A DNA stretch of 64,000 nucleotides from an uncultured Clostridia bacterium. GTDB taxonomy: Bacteria > Bacillota > Clostridia > TANB77 > CAG-465. Each line of letters opens with the position of its first letter. Within the stretch, counting starts at the first letter, position 1. This document shows positions 55,085 through 64,000 of the stretch, piece after piece. The stretch covers positions 207,478 through 271,477 of the forward strand of contig CAKPAG010000001.1 of assembly GCA_934132895.1 (NCBI GenBank). Direction: 5' to 3'. A program made the translations under genes and the position numbers. Below the pieces are notes generated by a model. That model ran no database searches, was not told where the DNA came from, and saw only the letters and a program-made list of their open reading frames with translations.

Positions 55085-55128
55085 TCTAAATCCCTCCTAA
55101 TGTAACCTCCGTGATTGATTACACTATG

Positions 55129-55157
55129 AATATACTACAAATACTCAAGGTTGTCAA
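55129..55157 (-). promoter_or_regulatory. Promoter of hup
   Basis: Minus strand TTGACA (55157-55152), 17-base spacer, TATATT (55134-55129). Confidence 0.8.
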
Positions 55158-55185
55158 CAGTTTTTTATTCATTTTTGTTATTTTT

Positions 55186-56778
55186 TTAATTTTTTCTTAA
55201 AAATTTATAGATTTTAGTGCCAAAAGGCAATTGTTTTATTTCTTCATCACTTAGTGTTTTAACTGCGAATGTTGAAACAAAGTATATAATTACACCTATT
55301 AACATACTAGTTATTGTATAAATTGCATTTGATAAATGTAAAGTTTCATTAACTTTTCCAAACAAATATAGTCCCAAACACATTACTAAAGTAGAAAATA
55401 ATGGTTTTAAAAATATTCCCTTCATATCGGACTTTTCTTTTAAATATTTGAAAAGTAATATAAATGACAATGTGCATGCAATTCCGTTATACATAACTGT
55501 GGTAATTGCTGGTATAACTTCTCCATACTTTGGAATTAAAGTTATATTTAGTATATATTTAACTACTGCACCTATTGCAAGACAAGTTCCAGGAACATAT
55601 AGTTTTCCTAAGCCTTGTAAAGATCCATACAACGTTTGTGCTAAAACTGCAAATACTATCATCCAGCACTGTACTTTAAGAAGCGGTGCACCAGCTGAAG
55701 CATTTGGAAATATAAGTAAAAAGATAGGTTCTGCTAACATAAATAGCCCTGCTGCGCATGGAAGAGCTATTATAGATGATACTTTAAGCGAAAAATTAAT
55801 TTTATCTACCGCTTCTTTTTTCTTACCCTTAGCAATTGCAGATGAAATAAATGGTACAAGTGCTACTGAAAATGCTACATTTATAGAAAGTGGTACAGAA
55901 TTTAATATATCTACCTTACCAAGTAAAATTCCAAATTTTTCATTTGCTTCTTGTAAAGTGTAACCATATTGCTGTAAGCCATCCATCGCTGTTATAACAT
56001 CAATTACTCCAGAAAGAGCAACTACCACACTTCCAAAAGATATAGGTATTACATATTTTATAAGTTTCTTTGCTATACTTTTTTTTGATGCTACTGCAAA
56101 CTTTTCAGATTTTTGAATGTCTGCCCAGATATCTTTTTTGTTTTTGTTGTAATATATAAGTAGATATAAAAACGCTGTAGAAGCAGCAACTGTTGTAGCA
56201 AGTGTTGAGCCTGCTGCCATTATCTCTGGTGTTGCTCCAAGTAGCATAACTACAAATATAATTGAAAATACACTATTTACTATTTGTTCTATAATTTGAG
56301 CTTTACTATACTCCATCATATTTTGCATTCCTACAAAATACCCTCTAAGTACTGCAGACATAGCAACAAATATTATTGCTGGGGCTAATGCCATAAGTGT
56401 ATATTTTACTCCAGGATTTGAAAGTATATTAGTAGCTATAAAACCAGAGCCAAAGAAAAGTAAAAGTGAGAAACCAATTGCTATTAAAGTAAATAGTGAC
56501 ATTGCTGTTCTAAAAATTCTATGTGCTCCTCTTTTATCACCTATTGCCATTTTTTCAGATACAAGTTTAGATATTGTATTAGGTATACCCATTGTTGCTA
56601 TTGCTAAAATCAAAGTATATACTTGATATCCTGAGCCATAATAACTATTTCCTTCATCGGCAAACTGTGGAAAATTTGTAAGTACTATCCTATATATAAA
56701 TCCAAATACTTTTATAAGTATCTGTGAAAACATTATAACTAGTACTCCATTAAAAAAAGATTGTTTTTTTATTGCCAA
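55186..56778 (-). CDS. SpoVB/MurJ-type flippase (MOP superfamily)
   Basis: 530 residues with 14 predicted membrane spans. The N-terminus (QILIKVFGFIYRIVLTN) and GIPNTISKLVSEKMA are typical of the SpoVB/YtgP branch of polysaccharide and lipid II flippases. It moves lipid-linked cell-wall precursors across the membrane. Whether it is the vegetative MurJ-like or the sporulation SpoVB protein cannot be decided. TTGTTT/TATAAT promoter upstream. Confidence 0.9.
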   Translation of the reverse strand: MAIKKQSFFNGVLVIMFSQILIKVFGFIYRIVLTNFPQFADEGNSYYGSGYQVYTLILAIATMGIPNTISKLVSEKMAIGDKRGAHRIFRTAMSLFTLIAIGFSLLLFFGSGFIATNILSNPGVKYTLMALAPAIIFVAMSAVLRGYFVGMQNMMEYSKAQIIEQIVNSVFSIIFVVMLLGATPEIMAAGSTLATTVAASTAFLYLLIYYNKNKKDIWADIQKSEKFAVASKKSIAKKLIKYVIPISFGSVVVALSGVIDVITAMDGLQQYGYTLQEANEKFGILLGKVDILNSVPLSINVAFSVALVPFISSAIAKGKKKEAVDKINFSLKVSSIIALPCAAGLFMLAEPIFLLIFPNASAGAPLLKVQCWMIVFAVLAQTLYGSLQGLGKLYVPGTCLAIGAVVKYILNITLIPKYGEVIPAITTVMYNGIACTLSFILLFKYLKEKSDMKGIFLKPLFSTLVMCLGLYLFGKVNETLHLSNAIYTITSMLIGVIIYFVSTFAVKTLSDEEIKQLPFGTKIYKFLRKN

Positions 56779-56820
56779 AATTTATCACTTCCTTATATAA
56801 TTTACTAATTCAATAACTGA

Positions 56821-56849
56821 ATTATACCATAAATATATTTTTTAAACAA
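56821..56849 (-). promoter_or_regulatory. Promoter of the flippase gene
   Basis: Minus strand TTGTTT (56849-56844), 17-base spacer ending TGG, TATAAT (56826-56821). Confidence 0.7.
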
Positions 56850-56919
56850 TGCGAAAAAGAAAATATCTTAAAACTTTCACTTTTTAAACTAAAGCTTTAT
56901 TACAAAGTTAAAAATTTTG

Positions 56920-56948
56920 TTGATTTTTGTTTAAAACAAGGGTATAAT
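56920..56948 (+). promoter_or_regulatory. Promoter placing transcription start at the rluD-like ATG
   Basis: TTGATT (56920-56925), 17-base spacer, TATAAT (56943-56948). The ATG of the next gene is at 56955, seven bases beyond the -10, so the expected +1 is at or within a base or two of its A. There is no Shine-Dalgarno. Confidence 0.75.
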
Positions 56949-56954
56949 ATTAGC

Positions 56955-57872
56955 ATGAGAACACTTATTGTAACAAATAAAAAAGATATATATTTAGTTG
57001 AATATTTAAAAAAGGTATTTCCTAGTTTAAAAACTTCAGTTATTTTTAAAGCATTAAGAAATAAAGATATAAAAGTAAATGATAAAAGAATAAATACTAA
57101 TATAATATTAGCTCAAAATGATAAATTAGATATATATGTAAATGATACTCTTCTTTTTAATATTCCAAAAGAAATTAAAGTTATATATGAAGATGAAAAT
57201 ATTCTTGTGGTATTTAAACCTCAAGGAATTTTATCAAATATAGAATTAGAGAATAAAAAAGAAAATTCTAACTCATATCTTGAACCAACATTAGAAGACT
57301 TGGTAAAAAATACTTATCCTTACGCTAAAATATGTCATAGACTAGATAGAAATACTTCTGGGCTTGTAATGTTTTCAAAAAATGATATAAGCTATTTAGA
57401 GTTATTAAATGGTTTTAAAAACGGATATATTTTGAAAGAATATAAAGCATATGTATCAAATTCTAATTTTGTATCTAAACATGAAATTTTAGAAAAATAT
57501 ATAAAAATAGATAAACTTTCAGGGTACTCAAAAATATACAATAATTTTGTAAAAGGTTCATATAAAATATCTACAGAATACTTTGTGGAATATATAGATA
57601 AAAAATTAGACTATGCAATTTTAAGGGTAATAATTCATACTGGAAAAACTCACCAAATAAGAGCTCAATTAAAATCCATCTCTCATCCTATTATAGGTGA
57701 TCCTAAATATGGTAAAAATGAAATAAATAAAAAATTTAAAATATATAAACAACTATTATTTGCGACGCACTACTCTTTTAGTTTTCCAACTTATTCGCCA
57801 CTTTTTTACTTAAATACTATAAATATTAGTTTAGATAATAAATATTATAATAAAAACTTAGGAAGTGATTAA
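56955..57872 (+). CDS. RluD/RluA family pseudouridine synthase, probably leaderless
   Basis: 305 residues. N-terminal S4-like RNA-binding part (SLKTSVIFKALRNKDIKVN), then catalytic HRLDRNTSGLVMFSK with the essential Asp, and KTHQIRAQLKSISHPIIGDPKYG. It converts uridines in rRNA or tRNA. The mRNA appears to start at the ATG itself and no ribosome site precedes it. It is joined directly (TAA then ATG) to the CmpB-family gene. Confidence 0.92.
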   Translation: MRTLIVTNKKDIYLVEYLKKVFPSLKTSVIFKALRNKDIKVNDKRINTNIILAQNDKLDIYVNDTLLFNIPKEIKVIYEDENILVVFKPQGILSNIELENKKENSNSYLEPTLEDLVKNTYPYAKICHRLDRNTSGLVMFSKNDISYLELLNGFKNGYILKEYKAYVSNSNFVSKHEILEKYIKIDKLSGYSKIYNNFVKGSYKISTEYFVEYIDKKLDYAILRVIIHTGKTHQIRAQLKSISHPIIGDPKYGKNEINKKFKIYKQLLFATHYSFSFPTYSPLFYLNTINISLDNKYYNKNLGSD

Positions 57873-58566
57873 ATGACACAAAATATAAAAGAAAAAAAAG
57901 ATGTAAAAGAAATAAAGAATAATATAAAAAAATCTGCCAAACAAATAAAAGAAAAAATTAAAGATAATGGGCTAACTTACAAAGTAGTCTTGGAAAAAGA
58001 TGAAAATAAACATCGTTCAATTGTAGAAATGGTATACATTTTTACGATTTGCTCTATGATTGGATGGCTTGTTGAACTAGTGTATATTTATATAGCTGTA
58101 GGAAAAATTGTAAATCGTGGAGTGTTATATGCTCCTATGTGCTGTATATATGGTTTTGGCGCATTAATACTATATCTTCTTTTTTACAATATAAAACCTA
58201 CAAAAATTAATATTCCATACACATTTTTTGCCGCTGCTATTATGCTTCGGGGCTTTTGAACTATTATGTGGACTTGGATTTAAATATATATTTGGAATAG
58301 AAATGTGGAATTATGATGGATTCTTCCTAGAAATACTAGACTATACCACTGTACCAATAATGTGTGGTTGGGGAATACTTGGAACTATATATGTATTCTT
58401 TTTGCAACCTGCATTAAATAAAGTAATCTCATTTATTCCAGAAAAAATAAGAAAAAGACTCGCTATAATTATTGTATGTTATTTACTTTTAGATTTCTCA
58501 CTTTCAGTATTTAAACTATATGGTAATCCAGAAATACTATATAAAATGGTAAATCCAGGTCTGTAA
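57873..58566 (+). CDS. CmpB-type putative ABC transporter permease, interrupted by a +1 frameshift at CGG
   Basis: 57873-58247 encodes 125 residues with the family start (MVYIFTICSMIGWLVELVYI, NRGVLYAPMC). The next codon, CGG at 58248-58250, leads to a stop 9 bases on. Skipping the C reads GGG (Gly), and the frame continues through FELLCGLGFKYIFGIEMWNYD to 58566, restoring a protein of about 230 residues with the usual five spans and C-terminal part. The 3' part has only a TTG near the frameshift as a possible separate start, with no ribosome site. Function of the family is unclear despite its name. Directly follows rluD. Confidence 0.82.
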
Positions 58567-58593
58567 TTTTACAACTTTCAAGTTATAATTATT

Positions 58594-58627
58594 CATCTCA
58601 TTAATATATTTTAATGAGGTGTTTTTT
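58594..58627 (+). promoter_or_regulatory. Terminator-like hairpin containing the asd ribosome site
   Basis: CATCTCATTAA pairs with TTAATGAGGTG (11 pairs, one wobble; loop TATATT), followed by T7 and then the asd ATG. The Shine-Dalgarno GAGGTG is entirely in the 3' arm. It may end the cmpB transcript and gate asd translation. Confidence 0.7.
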
Positions 58628-58628
58628 T

Positions 58629-59615
58629 ATGGTAAATATAGCTATTGTAGGAGCAACTGGTCTTGTTGGTTCTACATTTCTAAAAGTGCTGGAAGAAAAA
58701 AATTTTAAAGATGTAAATTACAGACTTTTTGCATCCAGTAAATCCAAAGGAAAAAAAGTAAATTTTTTAAATAAAGAATATTTAGTAGAAGAACTTACTG
58801 AAAACATATTTAAAGATACTAAATTTGACTACGCACTCTTTTCTGCTGGTGGTAAAATAAGTGAGCACTTTGCTCCAATTGCAGCCAAAACCGGTTGTAT
58901 AGTTATTGATAACAGCTCTACTTTCAGAATGCATGAAGATGTACCTTTAGTAGTTCCTGAGATAAATAAAGAGATGATTAATAAAAATCATGGAATAATA
59001 GCAAATCCTAATTGCTCTACCATACAAGCGGTACTTCCTCTTAAAGTATTACATCAAAAATATAGAATAAAAAGAATTATTTATTCTACATATCAAGCAG
59101 TTTCTGGTGCAGGTATTGCTGGTATACAAGATTTAGAAAACCCATTTAATTGGGATAATCCACAAAAATTTCCATACCCAATACATAATAACTGTATTCC
59201 TCACATTGATGTGTTTTTAGAAAACGGTTACTCTAAAGAAGAAATGAAAATGATAGAAGAAACTAAAAAGATATTAAATGATAATTCATTAAATATAACT
59301 GCTACTACTGTTAGAGTGCCCGTAAAGAATTGCCATTCAGAAAGTATTAATGTAGAATTTTATGAAGAATTTTCCTTAGAAGAAATAAAATCAACATTAA
59401 ATACTCAAAAAGGTTTAGTTATCTTAGATGATATAGATAAAAATTTATATCCTCTTGCCTCTTTAGCGGATGGAAAAGATGAAGTGTATGTCGGAAGAAT
59501 CAGACGTGATTTTAGTGTAAAAAATGGATTGAATATGTGGGTTGTAGCTGATAATATTAGAAAAGGTGCTGCTACTAATGCAGTACAAATTTTAGAATAT
59601 CTTATAAATTCGTAA
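58629..59615 (+). CDS. asd: Aspartate-semialdehyde dehydrogenase
   Basis: 328 residues from the ATG at 58629 (GAGGTG upstream; an ATG-like start 5 codons earlier lies in the hairpin). N-terminal nucleotide site VAIVGATGLVGSTFLKVLEE-like (VGATGLVGSTFL), catalytic Cys in ANPNCSTIQAV, and PHIDVFLENG, EVYVGRIRRD at the active site end. It makes aspartate semialdehyde for lysine/diaminopimelate, threonine and methionine. No lysine riboswitch is visible in the short leader. Confidence 0.96.
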   Translation: MVNIAIVGATGLVGSTFLKVLEEKNFKDVNYRLFASSKSKGKKVNFLNKEYLVEELTENIFKDTKFDYALFSAGGKISEHFAPIAAKTGCIVIDNSSTFRMHEDVPLVVPEINKEMINKNHGIIANPNCSTIQAVLPLKVLHQKYRIKRIIYSTYQAVSGAGIAGIQDLENPFNWDNPQKFPYPIHNNCIPHIDVFLENGYSKEEMKMIEETKKILNDNSLNITATTVRVPVKNCHSESINVEFYEEFSLEEIKSTLNTQKGLVILDDIDKNLYPLASLADGKDEVYVGRIRRDFSVKNGLNMWVVADNIRKGAATNAVQILEYLINS

Positions 59616-59622
59616 ATCGACT

Positions 59623-59653
59623 AAAAAGCAAGCTTGTATTTAGCTTGCTTTTT
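59623..59653. terminator. Terminator between asd and obgE (convergent)
   Basis: Perfect 12-base stem AAAAAGCAAGCT and complement, 7-base loop, T-run on both strands. Confidence 0.9.
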
Positions 59654-59655
59654 GA

Positions 59656-60927
59656 TTATTCATAATACTCCATTTGAAATCCAATAATATCTATTATATC
59701 TCCTTCTTTTAATCCAAGTTCTTTTAATTTTTCCATTATTCCTAGATTTTTTAGGCATCTTTGCATATATTGTCTTGATTCGGTATCAAATATATTAACT
59801 TTGCTCATAAGTCTTTCAATAGGTGCACCATATACTTTAAATACATCATCTTCTTTTTCAACATACCACTCTTGGTCAAGATATTCTACTACTTCATAAT
59901 TTTCATCTATATCAACAATACTTTCTTTTGGTATACTTTTTAGTTCATTTGCTATATACTCTATAAGCTCATCTAAACCTTGCTTTGTAGCGGCAGATAT
60001 TTTAAATAACTTTAAGTTATTCTTTTTACATTCTTTTTCTAAATCTAATAATAAATTTTCATTAGATAACGCATCCATTTTGTTTGCAACAACAATTTGC
60101 TTTTTACCTGCTAATTTTTTGCTATAGTTTTTTAACTCATCGTTTATCTTTTTAAAGTCTTCTGTAGGGATTCTTCCTTCAGAACCTGATACATCAATTA
60201 CATGAAGTAAAAGTCTTGTTCTTTCAACATGTTTTAAAAATTTTATTCCAAGTCCTACTCCCTCACTTGCACCTTCAATTATTCCAGGTATATCAGCCAT
60301 TACAAAAGCTTCACCTGATTTTGGTCTTACTACTCCTAATGCAGGCTCAAGTGTTGTAAAATGGTAATTTGCAATTTTAGGTTTAGCTGATGATACAGTG
60401 GAAATTAAAGTTGATTTTCCAACATTAGGGAAACCTATAAGTCCAACATCTGCAAGCATTTTAAGTTCCAATTCTATATTCTTAGTTACGCCTTTTTCAC
60501 CCATTTCAGCAAAATTTGGTACTTGTCTTGTTGGTGTGGCAAAATGTTTGTTTCCTCTTCCGCCTCTTCCTCCTCTTGCAATAACAAATTCTTGTTCATC
60601 ACTAGATAAATCTGCTACTACTACATCTTTATCTATATCTTTTACAATAGTTCCTTGAGGTACATCAATGTATAAATCTTTACCAGATTTTCCTGTACGT
60701 CTAGCGCCCTCACCATCTTTTCCGTTTTCAGCTTTAAATTCTTTTCTATACTTAAAATCAAGTAGCGTACTGGTATTTTTACTAACTCTAAAAATAACGT
60801 TACCCCCACGGCCACCATCTCCACCATCTGGTCCGCCATTTGCAACATATTTTTCTCTTCTAAAGCTCATAGATCCGTTTCCGCCATCACCTGATTTTAC
60901 ACTAATTTTTACATAATCTATAACCAC
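59656..60927 (-). CDS. obgE: GTPase Obg
   Basis: 423 residues from the GTG at 60927, chosen because AAAGGAG lies 7 bases upstream; an ATG nine codons earlier overlaps that site. Glycine-rich Obg fold (SGDGGNGSMSFRRE, GGDGGRGGNV), the G domain (IGFPNVGKSTLI, DIPGIIEGA, NKMD) and the C-terminal OCT domain (YEVVEYLDQEWYVEK) are all present. A ribosome-associated GTPase. Its gene begins directly after trpS. Confidence 0.97.
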   Translation of the reverse strand: MVIDYVKISVKSGDGGNGSMSFRREKYVANGGPDGGDGGRGGNVIFRVSKNTSTLLDFKYRKEFKAENGKDGEGARRTGKSGKDLYIDVPQGTIVKDIDKDVVVADLSSDEQEFVIARGGRGGRGNKHFATPTRQVPNFAEMGEKGVTKNIELELKMLADVGLIGFPNVGKSTLISTVSSAKPKIANYHFTTLEPALGVVRPKSGEAFVMADIPGIIEGASEGVGLGIKFLKHVERTRLLLHVIDVSGSEGRIPTEDFKKINDELKNYSKKLAGKKQIVVANKMDALSNENLLLDLEKECKKNNLKLFKISAATKQGLDELIEYIANELKSIPKESIVDIDENYEVVEYLDQEWYVEKEDDVFKVYGAPIERLMSKVNIFDTESRQYMQRCLKNLGIMEKLKELGLKEGDIIDIIGFQMEYYE

Positions 60928-60928
60928 T

Positions 60929-61960
60929 TTATTTCTCCTTTTTAATCTCATCAAAATAGTTTATTTTCATAGCTTCTTTAACTTTGGCTAAAGTTTCTTG
61001 TGCTCTTTTTCTAGCTTTTAAAGTTCCTTTTTTTAGCAACTCTTCAACTAATTCAGGCCTTGCTTCATAATATTTTCTTTTTTCTCTTATAGGTTCTAAG
61101 TATTTTGATATATTTTTAGCAAGCTCCTTTTTGCAATTTACGCAACCTCTTTTTCCTTCTCTACATTCTTCAAAAATTTTATCTTTGTCATCTCCACTAA
61201 ATAATTTATGATAATAACCTACCATACAAATTTCAGGATCAGCTTTATCATCTTTTTTTATTTTTTTAGGGTCTGTTACAGCTGACATTACTTTTCTTTG
61301 AATTTCTTCTTCACTATCACTTAAATATATAGCATTACCTAAACTTTTTCCCATTTTAGCATTTCCGTCTAATCCCTTTATTCTTGGAGTTTTACTAAGC
61401 ATAATTTTAGGTACTTTTAGTACGTCACCATATATAGAATTAAATTTTCTAACAATTTCTCTAGTTTGTTCTACTAAAGGTTCCTGATCTTCTCCAGTTG
61501 GCACTATATCAGCCCCAAATATAGCGATATCGGCAGCCTGATTTACAGGATATCCTAAAAATCCATATGTTATACTTTCGCCATCGTTACCAAATAATTC
61601 CTTTTTTTGTGCAATTTCTGTTTTTACTGTTGGATTTCTTTCAAGTCTTGCTACAGTTACCATATTTGCAAAATATAACGTAAGCTCTGCTGTTTCAGGT
61701 ACCATTGATTGAATATATATTGTACTTTTTTCAGGATCAATACCACAAGATAGATAATCTAACATTACCTCTCTAACAGATTTTCTTACTTTATCTGGAT
61801 TATTAAAGTTATCTGTTAAAGCTTGAACGTCAGCAATTAATATATACTGTTCATATTCATCTTGAAGTTTTACCCTATTTTGAAATGAACCAAAATAATG
61901 ACCTACATGCATTTTTCCTGTTGGTCTATCACCAGTTAATATTATTTTTTTATTTTCCAT
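60929..61960 (-). CDS. trpS: Tryptophan--tRNA ligase
   Basis: 343 residues, class I synthetase with TGDRPTGKMHVGHYFGS and KMGKSLGNAI as the HIGH and KMSKS elements. A Cys cluster CREGKRGCVNC near residue 290 suggests a bound metal. It charges tRNA-Trp. Next to obgE in one transcript; its 3' end contains the obgE ribosome site. Confidence 0.97.
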   Translation of the reverse strand: MENKKIILTGDRPTGKMHVGHYFGSFQNRVKLQDEYEQYILIADVQALTDNFNNPDKVRKSVREVMLDYLSCGIDPEKSTIYIQSMVPETAELTLYFANMVTVARLERNPTVKTEIAQKKELFGNDGESITYGFLGYPVNQAADIAIFGADIVPTGEDQEPLVEQTREIVRKFNSIYGDVLKVPKIMLSKTPRIKGLDGNAKMGKSLGNAIYLSDSEEEIQRKVMSAVTDPKKIKKDDKADPEICMVGYYHKLFSGDDKDKIFEECREGKRGCVNCKKELAKNISKYLEPIREKRKYYEARPELVEELLKKGTLKARKRAQETLAKVKEAMKINYFDEIKKEK

Positions 61961-62076
61961 TTATATCACCTACTAAACAATTATATATATTATATAATAA
62001 TTATGTAAAAAAAGCTAGTTATTTTTACTAATTTTTATATATTTTTTGAAGTTTTCGACATTTTTTTATATTTTTG

Positions 62077-62106
62077 TTGACATCATTACGGTTAATAATA
62101 TATAAT
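62077..62106 (+). promoter_or_regulatory. Promoter of the MBL nuclease gene
   Basis: TTGACA, 18-base spacer, TATAAT, about 60 bases upstream of the start. Confidence 0.75.
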
Positions 62107-62165
62107 TAGGTTAGATGAAAAATAAATAAAAATATTAATATATTTTTAGATTAAGGAGGAATTTT

Positions 62166-63680
62166 ATGAGTTCTAAGAACAATTTTTATTTCACATTACA
62201 AGCATTCCATGAGGAAGTTACAGGTTCATGTATTGTCTGTACAATTCATTTTCCAAACAATACTGAGCGGAATATATTAGTTGACTTTGGAATATACCAA
62301 GAAACTATATATGAAGATAAAAATAAAGAAATTGATTTTAATATAAACAAAATTGATGCAGTAGTAGTGACACATTCACATGTAGACCATGTAGGAAGAT
62401 TACCCTTGCTTGTAAAAAAAGGATATAATGGCCCTATATATTGCACACCTTTAACAAGGAAAATCTCATATGAACTTCTCAAAAACAGTGCTAAAACTTT
62501 TGAGATTGAATACCAGAAAGAAAAAAGAATTTCCAGAAATCCTACTCCTCCGTTATATAACGAGGAAGATGTTGAAAATATGTTATCATTAATGCGTGTT
62601 TTTGATTATAATGCGGAAAATGAAATTCTTGATGGAATAAGTATTACTTTTTTAGATAATGGTCATTTAATAGGAGCATCTTCAATATACTTGAAGGCAC
62701 ATTATAAAAAAGAAACTGCTTTATCTGTACTTTTTAGTGGAGATTATAAGAAAACTAACCTTTTTAAAAATGTACAAAAAATTCCTGAAAGTATATTAAA
62801 TTCAAAATTAAGCATTGTAACTGAATCTACTCTTTGTGAAGAATATATTGAGCCTGAAATGATATTTAAAGATAAGGTTATATCTTGTTTAGAAAGAAAC
62901 AAAGGATTACTGATTCTTTCACTTGCACAAGAAAGACTTGAAACAATTCTTTTTAGTTTAAAAGAAATTCAAGACTTGGGATATGATTTAGATATATGCA
63001 TTGATGCTCCTTTGGGGGTATTACTAAAAGACATCTATTTAAAACATAGTGCTATAAATTTTATGCCAAAAGGTATCATTACTATTACCAACAAAGAAGA
63101 AAGAGAAATTGTATTTAAAAATCCAAAGAAACGTATATATATTGTTTCTTCAGGTATGGCTGACTACGGAAATGCTCCATTCTATTTACAAAATCTGCTT
63201 CCTAGAAGTGATTTTGAAGTTCTATTTACAAGTTATCTTGCGAGTGGAAGTTTAGGTAGAAAAATAATGGAAGCTCCTAGAAATGGAAAAATACCAATTC
63301 TTCCATTTCAAAAATCTGTAGAGAAAAATGCAATTGTTAGTCAAACAAGAGAATTCTCATCTCATGCTAATAAAGATGAGTTGATTGAATTCTTATCTAA
63401 GTTTCCTAATATAAAGCATATCTTCATAAATCATGGCTCTAAGGCTGCTCAAGAAGAAATGAAATCTACTCTAAATTCATTAAATTTACCTGCGGTAATT
63501 TTAGGAACAGATAACTTCCATAAAATTACAAATAAGGGAGAATATTTTTCTTATCCTGTATTTAAGGAAGAAACAAAGATAAAAAATTTAGATGATAGAC
63601 CTTCAAAGTATTCTTCTTTGGAAAATAGAACTATTCCTACTTTCTTAAGAAAAAATTGTACATTATACCAATTTCACTAA
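62166..63680 (+). CDS. Metallo-beta-lactamase/beta-CASP RNase-like protein
   Basis: 504 residues. HSHVDHVGRLPLLV is the zinc site of the MBL domain, with GHLIGASS and SGDYKK later; the beta-CASP domain has VSSGMADYGNAP and the end carries SSHANKDELIEFL and NHGSKAAQE. This is the CPSF-73-like RNA/DNA nuclease group. The ribosome site is AAGGAGG. One CGG codon is in frame near residue 36 (ERN). No partner genes. Confidence 0.88.
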   Translation: MSSKNNFYFTLQAFHEEVTGSCIVCTIHFPNNTERNILVDFGIYQETIYEDKNKEIDFNINKIDAVVVTHSHVDHVGRLPLLVKKGYNGPIYCTPLTRKISYELLKNSAKTFEIEYQKEKRISRNPTPPLYNEEDVENMLSLMRVFDYNAENEILDGISITFLDNGHLIGASSIYLKAHYKKETALSVLFSGDYKKTNLFKNVQKIPESILNSKLSIVTESTLCEEYIEPEMIFKDKVISCLERNKGLLILSLAQERLETILFSLKEIQDLGYDLDICIDAPLGVLLKDIYLKHSAINFMPKGIITITNKEEREIVFKNPKKRIYIVSSGMADYGNAPFYLQNLLPRSDFEVLFTSYLASGSLGRKIMEAPRNGKIPILPFQKSVEKNAIVSQTREFSSHANKDELIEFLSKFPNIKHIFINHGSKAAQEEMKSTLNSLNLPAVILGTDNFHKITNKGEYFSYPVFKEETKIKNLDDRPSKYSSLENRTIPTFLRKNCTLYQFH

Positions 63681-63688
63681 AAAAAGAG

Positions 63689-63718
63689 AAACACTAGCTT
63701 AAAAAGCTGGTGTTTTTC
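63689..63718 (+). terminator. Terminator of the MBL gene
   Basis: 12-base stem AAACACTAGCTT with AAGCTGGTGTTT (one wobble), short loop, T5. Confidence 0.82.
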
Positions 63719-63795
63719 TATAACTTTTCAATAAATAAACAAATAAAAACTGTATAAATATTAATGGCTACTAATACTCATACAGTTAATATTTT

Positions 63796-63871
63796 TGGTG
63801 CACCATCAGGGGCTCGAACCCTGGACAAATTGCTTAAGAGGCAACTGCTCTACCAACTGAGCTAATGGTAC
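63796..63871 (-). tRNA. tRNA-Lys (CTT)
   Basis: Acceptor GTACCAT/ATGGTGC, anticodon loop CTCTTAA giving CTT, T-arm GGTTCGAGCC, encoded CCA. Confidence 0.93.
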
Positions 63872-63925
63872 TTTCTAAAAAACCTCTACTTGCAAAGTAT
63901 ATAAAGCAATGTAGAGATTAAATAG

Positions 63926-64000
63926 TGGCTCCTCCAGTTGGACTCGAACCAACGACCCTGCGGTTAACAGCCGCATGCTCTACCAACTGAGCTATAGAGG
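63926..64000 (-). tRNA. tRNA-Asn (GTT), 5' end cut by the window edge
   Basis: 3' end TGGAGGA with G discriminator and CCA; anticodon loop CTGTTAA gives GTT; the first base of the acceptor stem lies beyond the window. Confidence 0.93.

Overview
The window is a very AT-rich stretch of a low-GC Gram-positive chromosome, most likely an anaerobic member of the Clostridia. Pointers are the Gls24/AmaP/NusB/XseAB cluster, a SpoIIM-like protein, a SpoVB-type flippase, SecG next to RNase R, MscL, a glmS self-cleaving ribozyme in front of glmS, strong GGAGG ribosome sites and TTGACA/TATAAT promoters with 17-base spacers. Nothing identifies the species.

Layout. 1-6.2 kb: MarR-controlled heterodimeric ABC exporter (the second half-transporter runs off the left edge), a membrane lipoprotein-like unknown, and an AbrB-acyltransferase pair. 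6.4-9.1 kb: an accessory stretch with an unknown membrane protein, a gene-free segment, and a decayed tyrosine recombinase beside tRNA-Tyr and tRNA-Ile2. 9.2-15.1 kb: housekeeping operons gls24-amaP-nusB-xseA-xseB and alaS-hit. 15.4-23.6 kb: a TtcA-like thiolase, a secreted polymorphic-toxin-like protein with a secreted Cys-rich partner, and a cell-surface operon (glucosaminidase with dockerin plus membrane-anchored Ig-like protein). 23.8-26.3 kb: collagen-like gene remnant, glmS ribozyme and glmS. 26.4-30.2 kb: a compact nest of toxin-antitoxin-type genes (VbhA/Fic, MNT-HEPN, a class II Fic) between glmS and gltX. 30.2-42.1 kb: gltX, RNase J, ddl, pcrA, corA and a DUF4143 ATPase. 42.2-50.8 kb: tRNAs, a pyrophosphatase-Nudix pair, secG-rnr-spoIIM-trmB, an O-antigen-ligase-like protein. 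50.9-64 kb: a foreign-looking gene, ABC-F, mscL, hup, spoVB, rluD-cmpB, asd, trpS-obgE, an MBL/beta-CASP nuclease and two tRNAs.

The most striking signal spans several loci. Four accessory genes (integrase, MNT-HEPN, class II Fic, CmpB-family membrane protein) are each broken by +1 frameshifts, and at all seven break points the zero-frame codon is CGG; skipping the C and reading GGN as glycine restores the homologous protein. At two integrase sites the restored glycine belongs to a conserved motif (GGD, LGH). CGG was not seen in frame in the conserved housekeeping genes of the window, but it does occur in frame nine times in six accessory genes. This could be programmed or tolerated frameshifting at a poorly decoded CGG codon, a mutation bias, or a systematic sequence error; raw reads and proteomics would decide.

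Other points: four 9-base direct repeats over the abrB promoter, a leaderless promoter at rluD, two genes whose Shine-Dalgarno lies inside a terminator-like hairpin, a short AlaRS lacking its C-terminal domain, and an MscL with a C-terminal zinc ribbon. All statements rest on reading the sequence by eye; no database search was run.
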